Origin: Candidatus Zixiibacteriota bacterium
GTDB taxonomy: Bacteria; Zixibacteria; MSB-5A5; GN15; FEB-12
DNA length: 7,569 nucleotides
Assembly (NCBI GenBank): GCA_030591625.1
Contig: JAUVAR010000115.1
Span: forward strand, 1-7,569
Direction: 5' to 3'
In this document: positions 1 through 5,768 of the stretch, piece by piece
How the letters are laid out: each line of letters begins with the position of its first letter
Numbering within the stretch: position 1 is the stretch's first letter
Notes under the pieces: generated by a model
Databases searched by the model: none
Told to the model about the DNA's origin: nothing
The model's input: only the letters and a program-made list of their open reading frames with translations
Position numbers and translations under genes: made by a program

Positions 1-419
1 AATTTATTGCCGGACCGAGTATAAAACCCGAATATCTTATCATCTTCACGAGTAAGGACCAATTCTTCAGGTTTATCTTTGGGTCCTAAAGTTATTTTAT
101 CACCAAGATAAGTACCATCGGAAGCTACAAAATGCTTTCTCGATTCATTGATTATTATTTCTCCACCGATCGCTGTGTAGTCGATCACCAGAGATTCTTC
201 AATTTCATAACCGTCACGACCATTTATTTGTACACGACCTTTAACAATAGACTCAAGCGTACCAAATTCCTTTGTATTTCCAAAGAAATGGTAAAGCCTT
301 CTCTCCCCTAATGGTCTAACACTTTCAAAGTTGGTAGCGGCAGGCAGGCTTCTTTCATTTTGCGCAAATATAGATATATGCGCCAAGAGAATCAGTATGG
401 TGATAATAATTGTTTTCAT
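1..419 (-). CDS. secreted protein of unknown function (N-terminal part, runs off left edge)
   Basis: An open frame starts with ATG at 417-419 and has no stop before the window edge, giving 139 visible residues. The first 20 residues form a clear signal peptide: one Lys, a hydrophobic Ile/Leu-rich core, then Ile-Phe-Ala-Gln, with likely cleavage near Ala19/Gln20. The mature part is polar with alternating hydrophobic residues, as in beta-rich periplasmic or surface proteins. It includes YHFFGNTKEFG, GRDGYEIEESLVIDYTAIGG and a late FGFYTRSG segment. I do not recognise a family and see no catalytic motif. No Shine-Dalgarno sequence precedes the ATG; instead an extended -10 promoter lies immediately upstream, so the mRNA may be leaderless or nearly so. 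The gene is downstream of the nucleosidase-like gene on the same strand but appears to have its own promoter. Confidence 0.85.
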   Translation of the reverse strand, partial: MKTIIITILILLAHISIFAQNERSLPAATNFESVRPLGERRLYHFFGNTKEFGTLESIVKGRVQINGRDGYEIEESLVIDYTAIGGEIIINESRKHFVASDGTYLGDKITLGPKDKPEELVLTREDDKIFGFYTRSGNK

Positions 420-428
420 AGGAGAATT

Positions 429-456
429 AAGATAGCATGAAGATCGGTTGTGTCAA
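429..456 (-). promoter_or_regulatory. sigma70-like promoter of the secreted-protein gene, extended -10
   Basis: Read on the minus strand, a perfect TTGACA (-35, 451-456) is followed after 16 bp by TATCTT (-10, 429-434) preceded by TGC, which makes an extended -10. The expected transcription start is near 422, only about three bases before the ATG at 419. The promoter lies in the 65-bp gap after the nucleosidase-like gene. This is a motif match only. Confidence 0.6.
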
Positions 457-475
457 TTCTATTTTATATTTTGAA

Positions 476-488
476 TTAACCTGGTTAA
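476..488. repeat. 13-bp perfect palindrome over the nucleosidase stop codon
   Basis: TTAACC and GGTTAA flank a single T, giving two perfect 6-bp arms. It overlaps the stop codon (485-487) and is centred about 60 bp upstream of the predicted start site of the gene at 419. That distance would suit an upstream operator, but no regulator is identified and chance is possible. Confidence 0.3.
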
Positions 489-1204
489 ACATTTTCAATT
501 TCTGCAAGCTCCTGAAGCAACTCATTTATCAATTTAAGATATGTTTCTGATGCCTCTTTGTGGCAAACGTACATTAATGATTCATCGGTGGATACTCTCC
601 GCCCCATAATCATTCTTGCTACAGCATAAGGAATATTGTTCTTATGACAAACTTGAGAAACCGCTCCTGCCTCTTGATCTTTTGCAACAACACCATGTTG
701 TCGCACAAGATATCTGATCTTGGTTGGATCTTCAGAAATAGAATCACCACAAAGGAGCGATCCGGCAACTAACTTACGATCGTGAGTTTTGTTTTGTACG
801 ATACTATCATATATCTCAGCAATTTTGCGTGAAAGGCTAACATCAGGAATATAAACACGGGTAGCTGGTTCTGTTTCTTCTTTAGTTCTCCCAAAGGTCT
901 CAAACATAACATCACTTTGGAAGATTGCATTGGCTAAGACCAAATCATAATAATTCAAGAATGAAACCAGCTTATGAATGAGGCCAACATGCACTATTCT
1001 ATCCGGCTCAAACTCATCAATCAATTGCTGAGTTGTTGCTGCTGCAGCAACTTTGCCCGGCCCCGATGCAGTAATCACAAACGGTTGATGTTCAACTTGA
1101 CCGACATGAAAAAGCTGTCCGCCCTTCATGTCGTGCTGGATACCAGGAATCCTATCTGTTATAGCATCAAATTCCTGCTCAAATGTAGATATAATACCGA
1201 TCAT
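485..1204 (-). CDS. divergent MTA/SAH nucleosidase-like protein (phosphorylase superfamily)
   Basis: A 239-residue protein, close to the usual size of 5'-methylthioadenosine/S-adenosylhomocysteine nucleosidase (Pfs/MtnN, about 230). The N-terminus GIISTFEQEF matches the family's GIIGAMEEEV, SGPGKVAAA (47-55) matches SGIGKVAAA, and DQEAGAVSQVCHKNNIP (176-192) matches EMEATAIAHVCHNFNVP. Glu11 and Glu178 align with E. coli Glu12 and Glu174. The catalytic Asp197 (RAISD) aligns with Gly201 in RMIMG, and the TGSAGG loop is replaced by VGLIHK (73-78), so activity is doubtful or altered. I chose ATG 1204 over ATG 1228 because AAGGAGAGG lies 8 bases upstream of it, whereas 1228 has no ribosome site and would add eight non-family residues. 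It follows a SAM methyltransferase gene by 61 bp. A related nucleoside phosphorylase-fold enzyme with another substrate is the main alternative. Confidence 0.82.
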   Translation of the reverse strand: MIGIISTFEQEFDAITDRIPGIQHDMKGGQLFHVGQVEHQPFVITASGPGKVAAAATTQQLIDEFEPDRIVHVGLIHKLVSFLNYYDLVLANAIFQSDVMFETFGRTKEETEPATRVYIPDVSLSRKIAEIYDSIVQNKTHDRKLVAGSLLCGDSISEDPTKIRYLVRQHGVVAKDQEAGAVSQVCHKNNIPYAVARMIMGRRVSTDESLMYVCHKEASETYLKLINELLQELAEIENV

Positions 1205-1265
1205 TGCAGTATCCTCTCCTTCTACCATTTATCGGCAAAGAAAGAACTAACTTCAATCGGCAATT

Positions 1266-2021
1266 TTATGATGGAACTGTCGCCGTCAGAACTAAATCTC
1301 GAGATTTCTTGCCAAATCGGGTCGAGAACTTAAGATCGCCAAAATTACGAATTTTATCAAAACGGCATTTTTTGACCGTATCTATTACCCGAGCCGGACT
1401 AAAATACTCAAATTCATGATAAAATGGCTCCTGCGTCGCTGGATCCGGGCCAAGATCAATTCGATTTATATGTATCGCCAGCTTCTTCCCGCTACGAATA
1501 GTGTAGCGAGCATAGAGGATTTTACCGTTGCGGGTTATTCTGATAGGATTTGGAATATCCTCTTTGACCGCCTCGAAATTAAGCATTTGGAGCACAAGTG
1601 TCCCCCCCGGTTTCAATGCATTTCTAAAACCTGTCAATGATGCTTTTAGATTTGCTACAGTCCCAACTCCAGATATCGAATTGGCCAGACAGACGATCAA
1701 ATCAAATTTGCCGTACATCCGTTTTGGAATTTTCTCAAAACTACCAGAAACAAAACTAAGCGGTAACTTCGACTTTGCAAATTTTTCAGTCGCTACTTTG
1801 AGCATCGGCTTTGAACGATCATACCCAACTGCCTCGACACCATGCTTTGCAAACAACATTGCTGTCAATCCGGTAGCACAACCTGCATCAAGCACATTGG
1901 TTGGCTTGAATCGTTCGATGATAGCCTTCACTTCCGCGCTATGAGGTTTCTCGCGTTGTTTGGCGTTCGTAATTAGATCATACTCATGGGCATAAACTTC
2001 AAATACAGATTTCTGGGCCAT
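1266..2021 (-). CDS. class I SAM-dependent methyltransferase
   Basis: A 251-residue protein with a Rossmann-type methyltransferase core. After an N-terminal FEVYAHEYDLIT segment (7-18), typical of small-molecule methyltransferases, comes motif I VLDAGCATG (43-51). The second strand ends in an acidic residue that would bind the SAM ribose (VGYD, Asp68), followed by SKPML. FDLIVCLANS (106-115) is the fourth strand region and ALKPGGTLVLQ (135-145) the post-motif III segment. The C-terminal third (EFEYFSPARVIDTVKKCRFD) resembles the substrate-side lobe of Methyltransf_11/25 proteins. The substrate cannot be inferred. It starts 35 bp after the polyferredoxin stop and lies 61 bp before an SAH-nucleosidase-like gene. 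Co-expression would make sense, because methyltransfer yields SAH, a product inhibitor. The ribosome site is weak (GAAAGAAA). Confidence 0.9.
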   Translation of the reverse strand: MAQKSVFEVYAHEYDLITNAKQREKPHSAEVKAIIERFKPTNVLDAGCATGLTAMLFAKHGVEAVGYDRSKPMLKVATEKFAKSKLPLSFVSGSFEKIPKRMYGKFDLIVCLANSISGVGTVANLKASLTGFRNALKPGGTLVLQMLNFEAVKEDIPNPIRITRNGKILYARYTIRSGKKLAIHINRIDLGPDPATQEPFYHEFEYFSPARVIDTVKKCRFDKIRNFGDLKFSTRFGKKSRDLVLTATVPS

Positions 2022-2056
2022 TGTATTTTTCTTTCATTCTACAAGTGAATGAATCA

Positions 2057-3103
2057 CTACGGGTGAACGTATTCACCTTTTTGAACTGTTTCTATACGCT
2101 GCATATATTCTTTGTCGGTAATACTATTTTCCCAGGGGCCAAACATCTTAGCGGTCAAAAGTGATCCCCAGAAAAATATCAATAACACCGCAGCCCATTT
2201 CATAACAGGCATTGTCTTGTTCTTAGTTACAACCTTAATTTCAAGCGTTTTGTTCACCGGACAAATATCAACACAAGCCATACAGGCGATACATTCATCT
2301 GAGACGACCTCTTTCACCTTGTCAACTCGGATAAATGCGGGGCAAACTTCCGCACATGAAGAACAATCGATACAGGTTGATTCGGCGCGACGTATCCGTG
2401 TTGGTGAGATCAAATTTAATAGTCCCAACAACGCACCATACGGACAGAAGTAACGACACCAGAACCCGCGAATAACCAATGACATTACAAACAAACCAAC
2501 TACAACCCAAAATGCAAACGGGGTTATATCGGTGAAAAAGCGCATCATTAGAATGTCTGTCACAACATTATATGGTGTGTATATGAATGACTTGATTGCG
2601 GCCGGAGTCATACTCCAGACAACTGCCCAGAGGAAAAAACCCAGGATGATATATTTTAGCGACCGGAGAAAATAGTCGAGCCAGGCCGGTGGTTTGATAC
2701 GTCGTTTAAAAATCTTGTCAGATATATTTCCGAGCATCTCGGAGATAAACCCAACCGGACAAACCCAACCGCAAAAACCTTTCTTGAATAGAAACGCGGT
2801 GGTGAGAATTGTCAAAAATATAACCATCCCCGACGGATGAATCTCATTAATTACACCTGAATAAATCCAATGCAAAAGCGAAACAAGCGAGCCAATCGGG
2901 AGCCAGCTTTCTACACCCGGTGGTCGAGAAACCTGCCAGCCTGTCCCCTGCGATTCGATATATTTGACCCAGTAATAGAACTGAAGTCCTATCCAAATAT
3001 TTATGCCCGCCGAGAAAAGCTGAGCATAAAAACGCAATTTTTGAACCTTCGTGCCCGGAGCCGGTGTTGTTGTCGATTCAATTTTTTCTATCTTCATATT
3101 CAT
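2057..3103 (-). CDS. membrane-bound 4Fe-4S polyferredoxin, NapH/CcoG-like
   Basis: A 348-residue inner-membrane protein expected to carry two [4Fe-4S] clusters and to move electrons at the membrane. Hydrophobic segments appear near residues 25-45, 68-106, 145-165, 195-215 and 302-320. Two Fer4_5-type loops follow membrane segments: GFCGWVCPVG (Cys111, Cys115) and WCRYFCPYGALLG (Cys216, Cys220). A ferredoxin domain follows with two complete motifs of C-x2-C-x2-C-x3-CP spacing: Cys244/247/250/254 and Cys271/274/277/281. This is the layout of NapH, CcoG/RdxA and NosR C-terminal regions. No NapG, NosZ or cytochrome oxidase gene is adjacent, so the partner is unknown and a specific symbol is not justified. 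ATG 3103 is preferred over ATG 3097 because AAAGGAGT (3111-3118) sits 8 bases upstream. Confidence 0.92.
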   Translation of the reverse strand: MNMKIEKIESTTTPAPGTKVQKLRFYAQLFSAGINIWIGLQFYYWVKYIESQGTGWQVSRPPGVESWLPIGSLVSLLHWIYSGVINEIHPSGMVIFLTILTTAFLFKKGFCGWVCPVGFISEMLGNISDKIFKRRIKPPAWLDYFLRSLKYIILGFFLWAVVWSMTPAAIKSFIYTPYNVVTDILMMRFFTDITPFAFWVVVGLFVMSLVIRGFWCRYFCPYGALLGLLNLISPTRIRRAESTCIDCSSCAEVCPAFIRVDKVKEVVSDECIACMACVDICPVNKTLEIKVVTKNKTMPVMKWAAVLLIFFWGSLLTAKMFGPWENSITDKEYMQRIETVQKGEYVHP

Positions 3104-3126
3104 ACCGTAAACTCCTTTCGGAGAGA

Positions 3127-3168
3127 AGTATCGTCAACAACAATCATAAACACCTTGACCCAAGTCAA
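3127..3168 (-). promoter_or_regulatory. FNR/CRP-type palindrome and candidate promoter of the polyferredoxin gene
   Basis: TTGAC-CCAA-GTCAA (3155-3168) is a perfect 5+5 palindrome with a 4-base spacer, close to the FNR/DNR consensus TTGAT-N4-ATCAA. Read on the minus strand, GATACT (3127-3132) could be a -10 box with a start site near 3120. That puts the palindrome centre at -41.5, the standard class II activator position. A competing -10, TATGAT (3143-3148), would instead put the palindrome at about -25, a repressing position. The regulator is inferred. Confidence 0.5.
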
Positions 3169-3225
3169 CCCCGACAATGTCGGTTTATACCGCTTCGCGT
3201 CGTATCAAGGGTTAGCTCTTCTCTT

Positions 3226-3261
3226 GTAGGTCAGGTCTCTCTTCTGGTTTGAGACCTGAAC
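3226..3261 (+). repeat. GTAG-headed hairpin, REP-like candidate
   Basis: A 9-bp perfect inverted repeat, TCAGGTCTC (3231-3239) and GAGACCTGA (3251-3259), encloses an 11-base loop. GTAG lies just 5' of it at 3226-3229, the same tetranucleotide that precedes many proteobacterial REP hairpins. It is unrelated in sequence to the palindromes around the transposase at 5836. No T-tract follows, so it is not a classical terminator. Confidence 0.45.
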
Positions 3262-3310
3262 TTGTCCGCAGCCCCTCTTGGATCATTAGGTTCTTCTCTT
3301 ATTTTTGTGC

Positions 3311-3370
3311 GTGGTGTACGCCACAAGTGGCTCTGGCAAAACGGCTTCGCGCGTTGGTTGGGCATGCACC
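3311..3370 (+). repeat. nested palindromes including a degenerate REP copy
   Basis: From 3327 to 3366 this stretch aligns with the REP at 5573-5618. Both begin GTGGC; the copy here then lacks ATGC, and the remaining 35 positions match at 28. It retains TGGCA, GCGTTG and TTGGGCATG. The lost bases are the left foot of the hairpin. To its left, GTGGTGTACGCCAC (3311-3324) is a near-perfect palindrome and GCCAC-AA-GTGGC (3320-3331) a perfect one. GGTGTACGCC and GGCATGCACC can pair as outer arms, so a new foot may have replaced the lost one. Confidence 0.55.
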
Positions 3371-3396
3371 TATCTATATATATATGTAGCGTATAT

Positions 3397-3425
3397 AAAA
3401 AAAGGCAGGTTGTAAAACCTGCCTT
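3397..3425 (-). terminator. rho-independent terminator of the beta-barrel protein gene
   Basis: A perfect 10-bp inverted repeat, AAGGCAGGTT (3402-3411) and AACCTGCCTT (3416-3425), has a 4-base loop. On the minus strand it is followed by seven T residues. It begins 45 bp after the stop codon of the gene ending at 3470. There is no T-tract on the plus strand, so it acts in one direction. Confidence 0.9.
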
Positions 3426-3469
3426 CAAAATCTAAATATAATTAGATATTATATATTCATGCATTCAGT

Positions 3470-4051
3470 TTATAGTGAGAACTGAGCTCCCATAGTCAAC
3501 TGAAACATCATTGGAGTAGCATCTGCTGTAACAATATGCACTCTTGGCATTCCATAAATAGAAACTTTAGGAGATACCTGAGTACGCCAGTAGAGACCAG
3601 TATTGAAACCGAGTTTCTTCCCGCCGAATTCATACAGGCCGGTTCCACCCATCAAGAATAAATCTGATTTCTTGGACTGGTTTACACTCAACATACTATT
3701 GAAGAGGAAATTAGTCTCGGTCGAAGACACAGAAACTTCGCTTGCTGGAATTGAAAGAGCTAGATTTGCGGGAGTTGAAGCTTCAACAGAATAACTCTGA
3801 AACATTATTTCACCGCCAATAACCCACTTAGGGCTTACTCCATAGTAATACTGTCCGCCAAAGCCGACTCCGGCGTTAGTGGAAATCTTGGTGGTGGCTA
3901 CATTAAAACTTGAGAAAGCATCACCTGTTCCAAATGCGTATCCAAAATTACCGGATACCCAGCTCTGTCCCTTGAAATCTTTTACCTGCGCAGATAGCGA
4001 GGCCGAGATTACAAAAGAAAAGATCACGAGTAAAATGAGGGCTCTTTTCAT
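3470..4051 (-). CDS. small secreted beta-barrel-like outer membrane protein
   Basis: A 193-residue protein with a strong signal peptide: MKR, a hydrophobic run ALILLVIFSFVISA, then SLSAQ, with likely cleavage after Ala21 or close by. The mature part is rich in Gly, Ser, Phe and Tyr with alternating strands such as WVSGNFGYAFGTG, GVGFGGQYYYGV, KWVIGGEIMFQSYS and FNTGLYWRTQV, ending MFQLTMGAQFSL. This resembles the 8-stranded OmpA/OmpX-like barrels (OMP_b-brl), whose last strand ends in alternating hydrophobics; here the final residue is Leu, not the usual Phe. Function is unknown. The start at 4051 is chosen because AAGGAG lies 6 bases upstream and the signal peptide begins there; the upstream ATG at 4111 would add 20 unlikely residues. 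It appears monocistronic, with its own promoter and terminator. Confidence 0.83.
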   Translation of the reverse strand: MKRALILLVIFSFVISASLSAQVKDFKGQSWVSGNFGYAFGTGDAFSSFNVATTKISTNAGVGFGGQYYYGVSPKWVIGGEIMFQSYSVEASTPANLALSIPASEVSVSSTETNFLFNSMLSVNQSKKSDLFLMGGTGLYEFGGKKLGFNTGLYWRTQVSPKVSIYGMPRVHIVTADATPMMFQLTMGAQFSL

Positions 4052-4134
4052 TGAAGACTCCTTAATAGATTGGGGTTTTTTTATCAAAAATAATTTCTTT
4101 ACTAAGATCAAATACCTCTTTCCATTATCGGCGC

Positions 4135-4161
4135 AGTATATTGGATACTTTAGGAGTTCAA
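4135..4161 (-). promoter_or_regulatory. candidate promoter of the beta-barrel protein gene
   Basis: On the minus strand, TTGAAC (4156-4161) and TATACT (4135-4140) are separated by 15 bp. The predicted start near 4128 gives a leader of about 76 bases. The -10 is good but the spacing is shorter than the ideal 17. Confidence 0.4.
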
Positions 4162-4384
4162 TTCATGGTTTAATTGGATTTTTCTTCTAATAGGATATTT
4201 GAATTTTAAGCTTTTCGAGCCGCAGACGCCCTTCTCAGCCCATTCTTAATCAAGGAGTAAGATTGTCCTAAAACAAATATTCTCACGCATAATTGCTATG
4301 CAAAGAGCTCACAACTATCCGGCGGAACTCATCCTCTATTACATTGTTCTCAAAATCAAGAATTCATAAACAACAGACCGCCTG

Positions 4385-4413
4385 TTGACATAATGAATCG
4401 ACAGGTATAAAAT
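4385..4413 (+). promoter_or_regulatory. sigma70-like promoter of the alcohol dehydrogenase gene
   Basis: TTGACA (4385-4390) and TAAAAT (4408-4413) have the ideal 17-bp spacer; the overlapping TATAAA (4406-4411) is an alternative -10 with a 15-bp spacer. The start is expected near 4420, giving a leader of about 24 bases that contains the AAGGA ribosome site before ATG 4444. CCTGT (4381-4385) and ACAGG (4401-4405) form an inverted repeat around the -35 and spacer, a possible repressor site. Confidence 0.6.
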
Positions 4414-4443
4414 TGAATACAATCTTTTCGCAAGGAAACAATA

Positions 4444-5445
4444 ATGATAAAAGCCTACGCAGCCCTTGAACCGGGTGGGGAACTAAAACCATTTGAATAC
4501 GATCCCGGCCAGCTAAAACGAAGTGATGTTGAAATTGATGTCGAGCATTGTGGGATCTGCCACAGCGACCTTAGCATGATAAACAACGATTGGGGATTTA
4601 CTCAGTATCCGCTCGTACCGGGCCATGAAGTTATCGGAACTATTTCAATGGTTGGAGAAGATGTAACAAATCTCAAAATCGGTCAAAAAGTCGGACTCGG
4701 CTGGCACTCCGGTTATTGTATGACCTGCCCAAGTTGTATGGGTGGTGATCATAATATGTGTGCCGATAACGAAGGAACAATTGTTGGACGTCATGGCGGA
4801 TTCGCAGACAAAGTTCGCGCTCACTCCGCAAGTGTCATTCCCTTGCCCGATGGACTTGATATAGAAAGTGCCGGACCTTTGTTCTGTGGTGGGATCACAG
4901 TTTTCAATCCACTCATCCAAATGGGAGTTAAACCAACCGATAAAGTTGGTGTTATTGGTATCGGCGGACTCGGGCATATCGCTTTGATGTTCCTAAATGC
5001 CTGGGGATGTGAAGTAACCGCATTCACTTCAAGTGATTCTAAGAAAGATGAAGCGCTCAAAATGGGTGCACATCGTACGATCAATTCACGTAGTTCCGAG
5101 GAACTTGAAAAAGCTGCAGGACAGTTTGATTTTATTATTTCGACGGTTAATGTCAAACTCGACTGGAATGCGTATATCGCAACTTTGAAGTCAAAAGGTC
5201 ATCTTCATATTGTTGGAGCTACATTGGAACCACTTGATATTGGCGCAATGCCTTTGATTATGGGACAACGATCAATTTCTGGTTCTCCGGTTGGTAGTCC
5301 GGCAACGATTTCCACGATGCTTGACTTTGCGGCCCGACATAAGATTAATCCGATTGTTGAGAAGTTCCGTTTTGACCAGGTCAATGAAGCTCTCGCCCGA
5401 CTAAAAAGCGGTGACACTCGTTACCGTATAGTATTGAGCAAGTAA
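4444..5445 (+). CDS. zinc-dependent, probably NADP(H)-linked alcohol dehydrogenase / aldehyde reductase (YahK/CAD-type)
   Basis: A 333-residue medium-chain dehydrogenase/reductase that would interconvert alcohols and aldehydes in the cytoplasm. The catalytic zinc ligands are visible: Cys39 in CGICHSD, His61-Glu62 in PGHEVIG, and Cys148 in LFCGGIT. The structural zinc site has its four cysteines (Cys92, 95, 98, 106). The nucleotide-binding loop is GIGGLGH (172-178). The second strand of the Rossmann fold ends in AFTSSDSKK (193-201) without the acidic residue of NAD-specific enzymes, which suggests NADP(H). Length and motifs fit the E. coli YahK/Ahr and plant cinnamyl-alcohol dehydrogenase group, usually broad-specificity aldehyde reductases. 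The start follows AAGGA by about 8 bases. It has its own promoter and no co-directional partner. The physiological substrate cannot be read from the sequence. Confidence 0.93.
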   Translation: MIKAYAALEPGGELKPFEYDPGQLKRSDVEIDVEHCGICHSDLSMINNDWGFTQYPLVPGHEVIGTISMVGEDVTNLKIGQKVGLGWHSGYCMTCPSCMGGDHNMCADNEGTIVGRHGGFADKVRAHSASVIPLPDGLDIESAGPLFCGGITVFNPLIQMGVKPTDKVGVIGIGGLGHIALMFLNAWGCEVTAFTSSDSKKDEALKMGAHRTINSRSSEELEKAAGQFDFIISTVNVKLDWNAYIATLKSKGHLHIVGATLEPLDIGAMPLIMGQRSISGSPVGSPATISTMLDFAARHKINPIVEKFRFDQVNEALARLKSGDTRYRIVLSK

Positions 5446-5477
5446 GAACGAGTGGCCATTTCTATTATCTGTTACGG

Positions 5478-5499
5478 GGCTGGTTCTTGGCCTGTTTTT
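5478..5499 (+). terminator. weak possible terminator after the dehydrogenase gene
   Basis: GGCTGG (5478-5483) and TTGGCC (5487-5492) can pair in RNA with three G-U wobbles around a TTC loop, followed by TGTTTTT (5493-5499). It lies 33 bp after the stop codon. The stem is weak, and the same bases are also part of a minus-strand open frame. Confidence 0.3.
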
Positions 5500-5572
5500 C
5501 ATTCCCACGTTTGTAATTGCCTGTCAATCGTGCCATCAATTGTTGCAGGTCATCTGCAGATAATGAATCAAC

Positions 5573-5618
5573 GGGTGGCATGCTCAGGCAACGCAGCTTT
5601 GGGCGTTGTTTGGGCATG
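5573..5618 (+). repeat. REP-like palindrome, copy 1
   Basis: A 46-base element starting GGGTGG, then a stem foot CATGC paired with GCATG at the end, a middle TCAGGCA opposite TGTTTGG (paired with three wobbles), an inner ACGC/GCGT stem and an 8-base loop. It is in the same orientation as copy 2 at 5769 and differs from it by C-to-T and G-to-A in opposite feet, which keeps pairing, and at three loop positions. Confidence 0.8.
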
Positions 5619-5666
5619 ATGCGCAGCAATTCATATAATAAATAAGCGTAAATTTGTGTTCACCCG

Positions 5667-5692
5667 AAAATAAACTGACACCACCTGTCAGT
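5667..5692 (-). terminator. T-tailed hairpin between the two REP copies
   Basis: A perfect 7-bp inverted repeat, ACTGACA (5674-5680) and TGTCAGT (5686-5692), has a 5-base loop. On the minus strand the stem runs directly into TTTATTTT. No minus-strand gene ends just before it, so it may be a remnant of one, or it may block transcription entering from the transposase side. Confidence 0.4.
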
Positions 5693-5768
5693 GCTCTTCT
5701 TTATCATTTGATATGAAACTGAAACACTATGACAATTCCTGCCATACAACACCTATATCTGAAGATTT

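Larger units (their letters stand above)
3104..3469. other. palindrome-rich intergenic region without a gene
   Basis: 366 bp between the polyferredoxin start and the beta-barrel protein stop. From left to right it holds a ribosome site and promoter region, a CCGACA-A-TGTCGG palindrome (3171-3183), a GTAG-headed hairpin (3226-3261), a nested palindrome cluster with a degenerate REP copy (3311-3370), an alternating TA tract (about 3371-3396) and a terminator (3397-3425). Short frames on either strand here have no ribosome site or protein-like composition. Confidence 0.7.
4052..4443. other. divergent intergenic region
   Basis: 392 bp between the divergent beta-barrel protein and alcohol dehydrogenase genes. 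It contains the ribosome site and leader of the first, its candidate promoter (4135-4161) and the dehydrogenase promoter (4385-4413). The central part, about 4165-4375, shows no RNA gene, clear repeat or supported reading frame. Confidence 0.65.
5465..5659 (-). pseudogene. protein-like open frame or gene remnant running through a REP
   Basis: On the minus strand a frame of 64 codons is open from just after a TGA (5660-5662) to TAA (5465-5467). It reads IYAYLLYELLRI, then residues encoded by the REP (MPKQRPKLRCLSMPP), then VDSLSADDLQQLMARLTG and a basic tail ending in RNR. The mix of a hydrophobic helix, an amphipathic helix and a charged tail looks like real protein, not random translation. 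The first ATG in frame is at 5617, inside the REP, and has no ribosome site; starting there gives 50 residues. It could be the 3' end of an older gene truncated by the REP/RAYT element, or a chance frame. I do not recognise a family. Confidence 0.35.

Noticed and set aside
1205..1228. Eight-residue N-terminal extension of the nucleosidase-like protein from ATG 1228.
   Set aside because: No ribosome site precedes 1228, the extension's own bases contain the strong ribosome site for ATG 1204, and family members start at the equivalent of 1204.
974..1333. Plus-strand frame of 119 codons opposite the nucleosidase-like and methyltransferase genes.
   Set aside because: It is antisense to two well-supported genes and spans their junction, with no family motif; an antisense shadow.
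3371..3396. Alternating TA tract next to the terminator, considered as an origin or promoter UP element.
   Set aside because: It is short, without DnaA boxes or a matching -35/-10 pair; it is more simply AT-rich sequence beyond the terminator.
3231..3428. A 65-codon minus-strand frame in the palindrome-rich intergenic region.
   Set aside because: It is made of palindromes and the terminator itself, has no ribosome site and lacks protein-like composition.
4299..4370. Short plus-strand frame of 23 codons upstream of the dehydrogenase (starts MQRAHNYP).
   Set aside because: It has no ribosome site, is very short and ends before the promoter region; the composition is not enough to call a gene.
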